Origin: an uncultured Roseburia sp.
GTDB taxonomy: Bacteria; Bacillota; Clostridia; Lachnospirales; Lachnospiraceae
Assembly: GCA_934358955.1 (NCBI GenBank)
Contig: CAKRLC010000003.1
Location: 1 to 64,000 of the forward strand
Direction: 5' to 3'
DNA: 64,000 nt
A program made the position numbers and the translations under genes. A model generated the notes under the pieces. That model saw nothing but the letters and a program-made list of their open reading frames with translations. It had not been told where the DNA came from and did not search any database. Position 1 is the stretch's first letter, and each line of letters opens with the position of its first letter. Shown one piece after another: positions 27,419 through 36,176 of the stretch.

Positions 27419-28447
27419 GTGGAAAGAGTCGTACCTGTGATCATACACCATGAAACCGGTGAAAAACCGCAGTCTGGTGGAAAAAAGAATCAGGAATATT
27501 TAAAGTATGCCGTGATACAGGCCAAAAAGTATAATGAAAAGGTGGTACTGTTAGGCGATAAGTATAACAAGCAGTGGTGTGATGACTGGCACAATGCAGA
27601 TGATTTTGTTACAGACAAGTGGAAGGAATTCCTGGAAGTATTTGTGAACTGGTCTCCGTATCCGAAAGCATGGGCAGAAGGCATTTTTAAACGCTTTTTC
27701 CTGATTTTGGAATATCTGGAGAGATACGGATATGAAGACTGCGTGCTGATTGACAGTGATGTGTTGATTTATTTTGACGCAAGCAAGTATGAACCGTTTT
27801 TACACTGCAAGACAGCACTGGAAGTACCGTTAAATCAGGATATTGATGTGTTATGGAAAGGCAATGGCTATAAATGGAAGGCTTGTGCCGGTGTTGCGTA
27901 TTTTACAAAGCAGGGACTGATCGAATTTACCGATTACTGTATTGATATTTATAAAAATCACAGGGAGATTCTGCTTGAAAAATGGGATATCCATGAAAAA
28001 TATAAGATTTATGGCGGCATCAATGAGATGACAGTCCTGTATCTGTGGTGCAGACAGCTTCCGGAAGGAGAGTTTTTAAATCTTCTGAAAGAGGATGAAA
28101 ACCATGCAGTGGTTGATAATTTTATTGGAATTTCAACCGGATATTTGGATGACCAGTACGAATATGATAAGGTATTCAATTTGAAGAAGATGCACTGGGA
28201 GAATGGAAGAGCTTATTGCTATACGGCAAAGGAACATGAAAAACATTATTTCCTGGGACTGCATTTTGGGGATGTGACGAAGATTTTTATGCAGGGTGTT
28301 TGTGAAAAGAACCGATTTACGTTGGATGCAAAGCTTCAGAAGCTGGCATGGAAGCTGCGTTCGAAGCTGGCAGATATTAAGCATGGAAATACAAAGCTTC
28401 AACAGAAGATGAAGTTAAAACAGGCGGAGAAGGGGAAAAATGAGTAA
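27419..28447 (+). CDS. Unrecognised GT-A-like protein with a DSD motif
   Basis: A 342-residue soluble protein starting at GTG 27419, 8 bases after AAGGAGA. VVLLGDKYN and VLIDSDVLIYFD (Asp112-Ser-Asp114) have the pattern of a nucleotide-sugar-binding DxD strand in GT-A glycosyltransferases. The tail is lysine-rich (from about residue 300). I do not recognise a named family. It overlaps the following acyltransferase by 8 bases and follows Glf and a GT2, so a glycosyltransferase in the same glycan pathway is the best guess. Confidence 0.6.
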   Translation: MERVVPVIIHHETGEKPQSGGKKNQEYLKYAVIQAKKYNEKVVLLGDKYNKQWCDDWHNADDFVTDKWKEFLEVFVNWSPYPKAWAEGIFKRFFLILEYLERYGYEDCVLIDSDVLIYFDASKYEPFLHCKTALEVPLNQDIDVLWKGNGYKWKACAGVAYFTKQGLIEFTDYCIDIYKNHREILLEKWDIHEKYKIYGGINEMTVLYLWCRQLPEGEFLNLLKEDENHAVVDNFIGISTGYLDDQYEYDKVFNLKKMHWENGRAYCYTAKEHEKHYFLGLHFGDVTKIFMQGVCEKNRFTLDAKLQKLAWKLRSKLADIKHGNTKLQQKMKLKQAEKGKNE

Positions 28448-29492
28448 AGAGAGAAGATCAGGATTTGAATTATTACGGGTGCTTTGTATTGTGGGGATTA
28501 TCGTGATGCATACGTTTCCGGGAGTCGGGGAGCATGCATCGGTATTTAACCGGGAAATGAACGTACTTGCGAATTCGGTATTTAATACGGCAGTAACATG
28601 CTTTGTTCTGATATCAGGATATTTTGGCATACAATTTCGGATGAAAAAGCTGATCGAGCTGGATCTGATGGTAATCTGTTTTTCTGTGTTAAGTACGGTC
28701 GTAATGGGAAATTATGGAATGAAGGCACTTGTGAAGGCATGTATGCCGGTGATTACAAGACAGTATTGGTTTATCAGTTGCTATTTTGCACTGTGCATTT
28801 TAGCTCCATGCTTGAATCTGATTGTAGAAAAGCTGACGAAGGAACAACTTGGAAAGATGTTATTCGTAATGCTGCTCATTTTCAGTGTGATTCCGACCTT
28901 TGCCATGCGGGATATTATGATGGATGCCGGAAAAGGGTTATTTGATTTTGTGATGATTTATTTCCTGGGAAGATATATCGCGCTTTATGCTGCAAAATCT
29001 TACAAATGCAAGCCGTTGGTCGTAGGGATTACGTTCTTGGTGGGGCTGATTTTTGTCCTTGATAGTGGACTGACTCTCCATAAAGGTGTGATTTATGGCA
29101 CATTTTCCAGAGACTGCTCTATTTTTATTATCTGGGCATCCGTGCTGATCGTATTGCTGTTCCGCGAGATGAGGTTTGTAAGCCCGGCAGTAAACCGGAT
29201 CGCGAGCAATGTCCTGCCGGTTTATGTATTGGATGAAATGCTGCGTTTTATTTTGAGCAAGTGGATAAAGCTGGACAAGTTTGCCACAGAGTGGTATCTT
29301 ATCCTGGTAGTATTTTTATATGCAGTGGTCGTGGTTGTATTTGCAATGGGGATAAACGAACTTAGAAAAGCAACGATCGGAAGACTGGATCCAATGATCA
29401 GTGAGCTTATTAACAAAGTATTACAAAAAATAAAAACAGGTTTTATTATATTATTGCAAAAAGCCGGAAAGATTTTTTTGGTTGAACGTTAG
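28440..29492 (+). CDS. Acyltransferase family 3 membrane protein
   Basis: A 350-residue protein with about ten membrane helices. It starts with SGFELLRVLCIVGIIVMHTFPG, the Arg and His pattern expected in the first helix of OafA/WecH-type acyltransferases. These O-acetylate (or otherwise acylate) surface sugars from cytoplasmic acyl-CoA. It overlaps the previous gene by 8 bases. A second member follows immediately, so two positions or two sugars may be modified. Confidence 0.85.
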   Translation: MSKERRSGFELLRVLCIVGIIVMHTFPGVGEHASVFNREMNVLANSVFNTAVTCFVLISGYFGIQFRMKKLIELDLMVICFSVLSTVVMGNYGMKALVKACMPVITRQYWFISCYFALCILAPCLNLIVEKLTKEQLGKMLFVMLLIFSVIPTFAMRDIMMDAGKGLFDFVMIYFLGRYIALYAAKSYKCKPLVVGITFLVGLIFVLDSGLTLHKGVIYGTFSRDCSIFIIWASVLIVLLFREMRFVSPAVNRIASNVLPVYVLDEMLRFILSKWIKLDKFATEWYLILVVFLYAVVVVVFAMGINELRKATIGRLDPMISELINKVLQKIKTGFIILLQKAGKIFLVER

Positions 29493-29513
29493 TAAAAGAT
29501 AAAGAGGCAGATT

Positions 29514-30536
29514 ATGGGACTTACAAAGACAGACAGGATCAGTAAAATAAGTGAATATCGGAATGCATTGATGGGAGCAGCCATTTTGTGGGTTATGTGC
29601 CATCATAGTGGTTTTTTCTTTCCATATCATGTGCTGAACAGGTTTTGTGAAATTGGTTATGCAGGAGTTGATATATTCATGTTTTTGTCAGGTCTTGGAG
29701 TCTATGTATCCCTGAATAAGAACCCGGATACAGCCTCTTTTTATAAAAGGCGTATCGAGCGTATCCTGCCGGCCTATCTACCGGTACTGCTTATATGGCT
29801 TATCGCAAATTGGCCACAGGGTGAAACAGCGATCATTCCCGGCTTTGTGATCGGGAATCTGACCGGAATTGCCTATTGGCTCAATATGCAGTATTTTAAC
29901 TGGTATATTGTTGCATTGCCAACTTATTATTTTTTGGCACCATTGTTATGTGGAATTGTAAGACAGGGCGATAAGAAGAAAACATGCCGGTTATTAGTAA
30001 CCCTGTTATTGATCGGAACCTGCTTTTTCTATGTGAATCAGCTGATCATGGTTTCCAGATTTATTGTATTTGTTTTCGGAATGATTGCCGGAAGATGGCT
30101 CTGTACAAAGAAGGAACTCAGTAGGAGACAGGAATATGCTGCTTATGTGATAATGGCAGCCGGTTTTATACTGTATGAGGCAGCTGTGATCTGGATCCCG
30201 GAAGATGTTGGTAATATTGGACTTTTCTGGTATCCGTTTGCTGCGATCGTTCCGGGACTTTGTATCCTTTTAACGAGAGTTTTTTCTATTCTGGCGAAGT
30301 GGAAGATAGGAAAAAGAGCTCTCTCCATACTTTCGTATATTGGAAAAAGCTCTTTTGAAATCTATCTGGTCCATATTTTAGGATTCGATGTACTGAGAGA
30401 ATATACGATCGGAAACATGCGGTGGCTGGCTCTGTTTCTTATGATGTTATTTATTGGCATGGCATATCATGTACTTATAACACGAGCATCAGCGTTCTTC
30501 AAAGACCGCTTCCACGCGCATGGAAGTGCCGCTTAG
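29514..30536 (+). CDS. Acyltransferase family 3 membrane protein
   Basis: A 340-residue protein with about ten membrane helices. The first helix region has EYRNALMGAAILWVMCHHSG and GYAGVDIFMFLSGLGVY, the H...VDxFFxLSG-type signature of acyltransferase family 3. The C-terminal SSFEIYLVHILGFD is also typical. RBS AAGAGGCAG lies before the ATG. Its end overlaps the convergent CotH gene by 48 bases, and no terminator hairpin was seen between them. Confidence 0.87.
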   Translation: MGLTKTDRISKISEYRNALMGAAILWVMCHHSGFFFPYHVLNRFCEIGYAGVDIFMFLSGLGVYVSLNKNPDTASFYKRRIERILPAYLPVLLIWLIANWPQGETAIIPGFVIGNLTGIAYWLNMQYFNWYIVALPTYYFLAPLLCGIVRQGDKKKTCRLLVTLLLIGTCFFYVNQLIMVSRFIVFVFGMIAGRWLCTKKELSRRQEYAAYVIMAAGFILYEAAVIWIPEDVGNIGLFWYPFAAIVPGLCILLTRVFSILAKWKIGKRALSILSYIGKSSFEIYLVHILGFDVLREYTIGNMRWLALFLMMLFIGMAYHVLITRASAFFKDRFHAHGSAA

Positions 30537-32414
30537 AGGAAGCGTGATAGAAGGTGACGTACTGTAGTCTTTTCCGTTTACGATCCATTTGATAAAAGAA
30601 TGGTCTTCATCTTCCCTGGCAGTCAGCGCAACCGGGTAATCCGTATAATAGATTCCGCTCCAGTCCATGGAGTCGGAAAAGGACGGATCAATCTGGTTTA
30701 AGTGGATTGCCTGGTAGTTATCCGTCAGGCCGGACAATGACAGCGAAAGCTGGCAGGCATTGCCGGTCAGACCAAATTCTTCTGCCAGGAATGCATTGAT
30801 ATATTCCGGGCGTTTCTCAAAAAATTCATACCATGTCTCATTCACATCTCCATAAATTGCAACATCATCAATTTTTTCTTTTACATCAGAATAGCGGAAG
30901 TTCTCATTTTCAAGATCCAAAAACGTTGTGACAAATTGTTCACGGAACCTGTCGTTGGCAAGAAAAGAAGAAAACAGGGGTTCTTCTATCTGCGTAACAA
31001 CTGCATTCGGCGGGTGATCGCGGAAGGAATTTGTCTGGTAGGATTCTGCATCGCCATAGGTTGTCATTGTGTAGTCAAGATCCATTAGGATCCAGCGCCA
31101 TTTTGTATCTGCATAAGGGAAAGAAGGATCAGACACATTTGAACGCCAGAAAACGGAGTTTTTACTTTCTGAGAAATCATAATTGTTGACATAGATCTGT
31201 GTGCAGTAAAAGGTAATAAAGCTCTGCATATCTATTTGAGAGCAGACATAATCATAATTTTTCTGGATGGACAGATCGTTAGAAGTAATATAATCACGAA
31301 GCTCCTGAAATTCGTGATAGACCAGACCGGAACCATCTAACAGATCCCCATCTTTGATCACAGAGATATTATCTGCCGGAACACCATAGTGATTCTGAAC
31401 GTAGTCAGCGCTGCAACGTTCCTGAAGATAGTATTTTCCCCAATATTCCCCATTTAGAAAGACAATACATGGTTCATAGTCGAGGATACCTATTTCTGTA
31501 CGGTCAGAAACCAGTGAAGACAGAAACTGGCTGACGATCGAACCGCGCCGCAATAGGATTGATTTTGGATAAATACCGGGATCGAAGAATGCATAGCGGA
31601 AAGCACTGGCAGAGAAATCATATTTTTTTCTGGCATATAAGCGCAGACTTTTTCTTGAATCAGAGCGGGAAGAAGCACCATTGATACGGATTCCAAGCTC
31701 CTGGGAAAAGGTATAGTCCAGGGAAGAATCAAAGTAATCAAGATGTACTTCGCGCTCCCACTCATAACCGGACTGGCGGTAGTTCGCAGAATTATCATTC
31801 CAAGGATCTCCTCCGGCAGCAACGGTGTCTGCATAGTTCTTTCCAAGTACATAGATGCCGGTATCTTCAGAAAACATATTTTCCGGATCCGTGATCAGCG
31901 AAACGATACGATAGGTATCCGGAATGACAGATGCGGTATGGACAAAATAAGTGGCAGAGGAGACATCAGTGGAGATTCCATTACAGACAGCAATTGCCCG
32001 TATAACGGTTGCCTTGAGCTGCAGCTCATTCTCAAATCCGCTTCCAAATGGAGAAAAATCTTCCCGAATACAGTATTTGTTTGGACTGTCAGAAACATCG
32101 CTGATCAAAAGTGGTTCTGTATATCGTGTCGACTGATCGGTTGGGGTCGAGCCATCTAAGGTGTAATAAATATCAAAGCCATCCGGGGCTGAAAGCTCGA
32201 GATAAAAATCTTCCTGAAAAAAACCGCCTGGTACAGAGAAAGTCACTGCATAAGCAGTCTCATCAAAAGCACTGTCGGCAGCGCTTTCATCAGAGAGAGT
32301 GGCTTCTGGGCTTTCTGCGCTGTCTGAATCCGTAAGATAAGAGGGAAGCAGACAGACGGCTATGGTAACTATAAATAATACAAAAATCGTGAGCAGTTTT
32401 GTTCGTTTTTTCAT
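30489..32414 (-). CDS. CotH kinase family secreted/membrane-anchored protein
   Basis: A 641-residue protein: N-terminal hydrophobic segment (about 7-27) acting as signal or anchor, a chitobiase-C-terminal-like (FN3_7) domain with IYYTLDGSTPTD near 85-97, then a CotH kinase-like domain (about 195-520) with FLNGEYWGKYYLQER, ISVIKDGD and the metal-binding WRWILMDLDYTM, and a C-terminal repeat-type domain. CotH proteins are atypical kinases, first known from spore coats and also found outside the cell. This copy keeps the DxD motif. It is the last gene of a - strand operon with DUF4956, VTC and a second CotH gene. Confidence 0.88.
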   Translation of the reverse strand: MKKRTKLLTIFVLFIVTIAVCLLPSYLTDSDSAESPEATLSDESAADSAFDETAYAVTFSVPGGFFQEDFYLELSAPDGFDIYYTLDGSTPTDQSTRYTEPLLISDVSDSPNKYCIREDFSPFGSGFENELQLKATVIRAIAVCNGISTDVSSATYFVHTASVIPDTYRIVSLITDPENMFSEDTGIYVLGKNYADTVAAGGDPWNDNSANYRQSGYEWEREVHLDYFDSSLDYTFSQELGIRINGASSRSDSRKSLRLYARKKYDFSASAFRYAFFDPGIYPKSILLRRGSIVSQFLSSLVSDRTEIGILDYEPCIVFLNGEYWGKYYLQERCSADYVQNHYGVPADNISVIKDGDLLDGSGLVYHEFQELRDYITSNDLSIQKNYDYVCSQIDMQSFITFYCTQIYVNNYDFSESKNSVFWRSNVSDPSFPYADTKWRWILMDLDYTMTTYGDAESYQTNSFRDHPPNAVVTQIEEPLFSSFLANDRFREQFVTTFLDLENENFRYSDVKEKIDDVAIYGDVNETWYEFFEKRPEYINAFLAEEFGLTGNACQLSLSLSGLTDNYQAIHLNQIDPSFSDSMDWSGIYYTDYPVALTAREDEDHSFIKWIVNGKDYSTSPSITLPLSGTSMRVEAVFEER

Positions 32415-32434
32415 AGGAAAACCTCTGGATGCAA

Positions 32435-33106
32435 TTAAAATCTGCGTTCGCCGTCATGGTTCAGCAGGGAAACTGCTGTTACAGAAGAAAGATCAGATAA
32501 GTCTCTGATCAGGGATGGTTCATCCTTGCACTTGATCTCAAAGATGACATCAAAACCACGGGTGGTCAGATTCTGGGATTTTGTTTTATAAGTAACCTGA
32601 TGCGCTTTCAGTATGTCTTCTACCTGAGCAAAAGAGTCATAGCCGGAACAGTTTAAAATGAGCAGGCTGGCGGCTTTAGGACTTGGAAAATAGTCTAAAA
32701 CAAAAATCAGTATCGTGATCACAAGGGAAGTGATCAGTGCGATGGAATATAATCCGGCTCCACAGATAATGCCGACACTGATGGACCAGAATAAAAAGAC
32801 GAGGTCCATGGAATCCTTAATGGCATTACGGAAACGGATAATGGAAAGTGCACCGACCATACCAAGGGAAATAACAAGGTTAGACTGGATCGCAAGGACG
32901 ATCGCACCGGTAATCACAGACATCAGAGCAATGGATTTATTAAAATCCCTGGAATAGAAGCTGTTCTTGCAGGTGAATCTGTAAATATAGAAAATGTAGA
33001 TCGCAAGCACGATCATAAAGCAGAAAGCAATGATAATACGCGTCATGGAAAGGTCAGAAGAAAAATTCTCCAACACCGATTTTTTGATCATATCCTGTGT
33101 ACTCAT
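32435..33106 (-). CDS. DUF4956 membrane protein
   Basis: About 223 residues. The start is ATG at 33106 (MSTQDMIKK), with AAAGGAGA 12 bases upstream; a longer frame from 33175 would overlap the VTC gene. Four membrane helices are followed by a soluble C-terminal domain. SLGMVGALSIIRFRNAIKD, between helices, is the hallmark of DUF4956. The family regularly neighbours VTC-domain and CotH genes, as here. Its biochemical role is unknown; a channel or partner for the VTC enzyme is a reasonable guess. Confidence 0.88.
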   Translation of the reverse strand: MSTQDMIKKSVLENFSSDLSMTRIIIAFCFMIVLAIYIFYIYRFTCKNSFYSRDFNKSIALMSVITGAIVLAIQSNLVISLGMVGALSIIRFRNAIKDSMDLVFLFWSISVGIICGAGLYSIALITSLVITILIFVLDYFPSPKAASLLILNCSGYDSFAQVEDILKAHQVTYKTKSQNLTTRGFDVIFEIKCKDEPSLIRDLSDLSSVTAVSLLNHDGERRF

Positions 33107-33138
33107 AAAAATAAAAATCTCCTTTGTAAAATGACATA

Positions 33139-33831
33139 TTAAAAGCCGTAGATCAGATTGGAAGACTGACGGCATAGATAGTATTTGGAAAATGAGGTGT
33201 GCCGAAGCGTATTGATTTCGATTGCCTGTGCAATAAAATCAGGGAGCAGCTCATCATATTTTACTTCAAGCACATGCATGTGAGGTTCCAGCACCGGAAT
33301 TAACATCAGGTCCGGATTGTAAAAATCATTCAGCCGGTATGAACCTGCAATGTTCCGGTCTAAGGTGATGCGGACATTTCCGATAGGATGTACGAATGCC
33401 GTGCGTTCATAATCCACGATCACCCGTGGACGCAGTAGTTGCAGATGCTCTTTCAAAAAGACCTGCTGTTGTGCAGCGGAAGCATTTGCGGCAGGGGGAA
33501 GGGTATCCCCGTTTAAGATGGAATCACAGAGCTCCCTCGTGATTGGAAAAGAAGTCTTTTTTGTTTTTGCATGTTTCTTTTCCTTGATCTCAAAGGAAAT
33601 CTTGCTGTCTGAGCAATTATAAATGCGGATGCGGTATTTTTTTCTTTCATCGATACCTGCTTCATTTTCATGAAAGCAGTCATCGTTTATCGTATCAAAA
33701 TATACGCTTCGGATATGATAGCAGTCATCCGTCTGATGTGCATCCGGCCGCATAATGGCATTAAGCCGGTGCCGTATCAGGGCAAGCTCATAATCCGAGC
33801 ACAAAAACTTTAGTTCTTCGCGGTACTCCAT
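33139..33831 (-). CDS. VTC-domain protein (polyphosphate polymerase-like, CYTH superfamily)
   Basis: A 230-residue protein with the tunnel-fold signature: REELKFLC at the N-terminus, HIRSVYFDT, ERKKYRIRIY, FEIKEKKHAKTKKTSF and a late VDYERTAF / VRITLDRNI pair. In yeast the VTC4 catalytic domain makes polyphosphate from ATP. Bacterial members are small soluble proteins whose activity is largely inferred. Here it is 32 bases upstream of DUF4956 and between two CotH genes, suggesting a shared phosphate-transfer system at the envelope. Confidence 0.88.
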   Translation of the reverse strand: MEYREELKFLCSDYELALIRHRLNAIMRPDAHQTDDCYHIRSVYFDTINDDCFHENEAGIDERKKYRIRIYNCSDSKISFEIKEKKHAKTKKTSFPITRELCDSILNGDTLPPAANASAAQQQVFLKEHLQLLRPRVIVDYERTAFVHPIGNVRITLDRNIAGSYRLNDFYNPDLMLIPVLEPHMHVLEVKYDELLPDFIAQAIEINTLRHTSFSKYYLCRQSSNLIYGF

Positions 33832-33896
33832 AATAAATCTCCTGATGATTGTGATAAGGTCTGCAAGGTCTGCTATTTAAGCGGTATAAGCAAATT

Positions 33897-33932
33897 GCAC
33901 AAAAAAAATATTTCAGGTTTTATTGTGCAAAG
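33897..33932 (-). promoter_or_regulatory. Hairpin between VTC and LTD-CotH genes
   Basis: TTGCACAA (33897-33904) and TTGTGCAA (33925-33932) form an 8-base stem, extended by A/T pairs, in the 105-base gap. It could be a weak attenuator or an mRNA-processing site. The same octamer pair occurs in the core of the three structured repeats of the window. Confidence 0.4.
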
Positions 33933-33936
33933 CATT

Positions 33937-35985
33937 TCAATATGAAGCGATGAGCTCGTCGAGGTAGTGAAGCAGGTAGTAAGAGCGGTTTTCCAGGTAG
34001 GCGGAAAAATCTTCCAGCGTATCGGCGTCGAGCGCATCGGAGCACTCACTGATCACTGCCTCTAACGTATCAGCATCGGATAATTTCCTGCAAACGGAAC
34101 GAACGGCCTGTGAAAAATCTTTGCGGAACGAAGCATTTTCCATAAGGGAGGAAAAGAAAGCATCATGCTGCATCAGATAATCAAAGCTGTTTGTAGTCAC
34201 ACCCTGATCGAGCATGTACTGTTCTAAAGTACTGTCGAAGGAGTTTGCAAGGATATGCCAGGAATCCTCGTCTCCATTGCGCCATACTACGCAGTTTTTG
34301 TAAGGTGCATAGTCTGAATTGCCCAAAAAGAGCTGATACGCATAATATGTTTCGTAGCTGCTTAGATCAAGGTTTGCGGTAAGCTTTTGATAGTTGTCAT
34401 CATCGGACAGATCCGAGGAAGAGGCAAAGCTTAATAAGTTGTTGTATTCTAAGGCGGACATTCCGGATCCGGTGATCCGTTCGCCGGATTTTAAGATGGT
34501 AAGTCCGTTCGGCGTGATGCCGAAAGCATTGCTGATATATTCGGAAGAAACTGCCTCTTCAAGATAATAAGCACCCCAGTATTCCCCATTGAGAAACAGG
34601 GATACCGGCTGCACCGGAAAGCATGGATAACCAGCCGCAGCGAGCAGCGATGAGATGAAATATTCACGCTCTTTCGCAAAGCGGAGATAAAGCTTCGAAG
34701 GTGTGCTGTCAGCATAGAAGGCCGGAAAAGCAAAGCCGGGATCATCACTATATATATCGCGGTGATATAACATAAAATCCTTCTGGGCAAGCCAGTTATG
34801 TCTCGATGCGATCCGGACACCGGCAGTCTCTGAGAAGACGAATGGCGCATCGACAGAGTCTGAATAGAGCAGCGCTGCGGTGCGTTCCCATTCTTTTCCA
34901 CTTTGCGTATAATTGGCATCGGCGGTAATGGAATTTGGAAAACCGCCGGATGCAACATAAGCGTCATAGGTTTTGCCGAGTGTATAAATTCCGTGGTCAC
35001 CGAAGAAATCATCCGGGTCTGCAACGATAGAAAGAACCGGGATGGCTGGATAATCTGTCGCAGCTCCGAAAAAGTAAGTTGCTGTTGTGGAAACACTTCG
35101 TTTTAGATTTTTATTTACAGCAATAGCACGTACGATAATAGCGTGAGGGACGGAAGAATCCGCAAGCACGGCGTGATTTACGGTCAGATCCGGTCTCGCC
35201 GCATAGGATTCTTCCGAAATCGTCTCCGAAGAAAGCGAGATTGGTCCGGTGTAGCGTGTGGAATCCGTTGTTGGCATGGAACCGTCCGTTGTATAGTAGA
35301 TCTCGCAGTCTTTCTCACAGGTAATAGAGAGATCAAAGGCATTTTTATAAAGTCCTGAATCCGCAGAAAAAACCGGAGAAGCGATTTTTTTGGATACGGA
35401 AAGCAGTTTTCTGGCAGCTGCATTGGTGTAGCCCGGAGTCCCGGAAGCAGTCTGCCAGGTGAAAGAGCCATCGTCCACTCTGGAATAGGTAAGGTTATAG
35501 TCTGCGGACGGAATAGATACATGATCTACGGTCTTGGAGACAGAATTTTTTAAGTAAAGTGTTTCGCCGTTTTTCGATAAGGAAAACGGAACGGAAAGAG
35601 TAAGGCTGTCACCGGCTGCCACGGTGGTATTTAAGCTGTGGTAAAGCAGGGCATCGGCATTGTCATCGCGCAGAAGCAGAAGATAGGCGCCCGGCTCCAA
35701 GGTGATTTCCGGAAACGTAAAACCGGAGCTTTTGTCTCCTTTTGTTGTAAAAGTCCACTTGTCTAAGGAAACAGAAACAGAAGAAGCATTATATAATTCA
35801 ATATAATCACTGTATTTTTCAGGATCAGTACTTGTCTTGATAATGGAAAAATTATTGGAACATACTTCGTTGAACACAACTGTGGTGTGTTTGCTTGAAT
35901 AACTGGTAAGGACTGCAAGAAGAATGGAACACACACACAGCAAAGCTGTCACGAAAAGTATCTTTTTTTCTGGTGTTGGTTTCAT
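33937..35985 (-). CDS. Lamin-tail-domain CotH-like protein
   Basis: A 682-residue protein: signal/anchor helix (about 10-28), lamin-tail (LTD) domain (VVFNEVCSNNFS ... YIELYNASS, about 31-140), an FN3_7-type domain (IYYTTDGSMPTTDSTRY, about 228-245), and a CotH-like domain (about 330-640) with FLNGEYWGAYYLEE and LTILKSGE. The metal-binding strand that reads MDLDYTM in the first CotH is here ILANSFDSTLEQY, so one acidic residue is replaced; it may be less active or a pseudokinase. First gene of the - strand operon, driven by a near-consensus promoter. Confidence 0.85.
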   Translation of the reverse strand: MKPTPEKKILFVTALLCVCSILLAVLTSYSSKHTTVVFNEVCSNNFSIIKTSTDPEKYSDYIELYNASSVSVSLDKWTFTTKGDKSSGFTFPEITLEPGAYLLLLRDDNADALLYHSLNTTVAAGDSLTLSVPFSLSKNGETLYLKNSVSKTVDHVSIPSADYNLTYSRVDDGSFTWQTASGTPGYTNAAARKLLSVSKKIASPVFSADSGLYKNAFDLSITCEKDCEIYYTTDGSMPTTDSTRYTGPISLSSETISEESYAARPDLTVNHAVLADSSVPHAIIVRAIAVNKNLKRSVSTTATYFFGAATDYPAIPVLSIVADPDDFFGDHGIYTLGKTYDAYVASGGFPNSITADANYTQSGKEWERTAALLYSDSVDAPFVFSETAGVRIASRHNWLAQKDFMLYHRDIYSDDPGFAFPAFYADSTPSKLYLRFAKEREYFISSLLAAAGYPCFPVQPVSLFLNGEYWGAYYLEEAVSSEYISNAFGITPNGLTILKSGERITGSGMSALEYNNLLSFASSSDLSDDDNYQKLTANLDLSSYETYYAYQLFLGNSDYAPYKNCVVWRNGDEDSWHILANSFDSTLEQYMLDQGVTTNSFDYLMQHDAFFSSLMENASFRKDFSQAVRSVCRKLSDADTLEAVISECSDALDADTLEDFSAYLENRSYYLLHYLDELIASY

Positions 35986-36032
35986 AGGAATTCCTTTAGA
36001 AAAAATTAATAACTTATTAAAAAATCTTTAAG

Positions 36033-36061
36033 ATTATAACATTATCGACATAAAAATGCAA
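36033..36061 (-). promoter_or_regulatory. Promoter of the CotH/VTC operon
   Basis: Read on the - strand: TTGCAT (36061-36056), a 17-base spacer and a perfect TATAAT (36038-36033), 48 bases before the LTD-CotH start. It is a sigma-A-type promoter, which argues for expression in vegetative cells rather than only in spores. Confidence 0.7.
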
Positions 36062-36130
36062 TAAAACGGGAAAATTCGGGCGATATATGAAGAAAAATAA
36101 CCGGTATGAGTGGAAATTTGAGTGAAAATA

Positions 36131-36158
36131 TTGTAGAATTAACAGGATAATAGATAAT
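36131..36158 (+). promoter_or_regulatory. Candidate promoter of the CDP-deoxyhexose operon
   Basis: TTGTAG (36131-36136), a 16-base spacer and GATAAT (36153-36158) lie 18 bases before the next + strand gene, back to back with the CotH promoter. Confidence 0.5.
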
Positions 36159-36176
36159 AACGCGTCAGGGGATAAC

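Noticed and set aside
33107-33175. Longer start for the DUF4956 protein
   Set aside because: It overlaps the VTC gene end; the RBS AAAGGAGA fits the ATG at 33106.
34491-35096. Second - strand frame of 201 codons inside the LTD-CotH gene
   Set aside because: Same strand, different frame from a gene with clear domains; low-complexity composition and no RBS.
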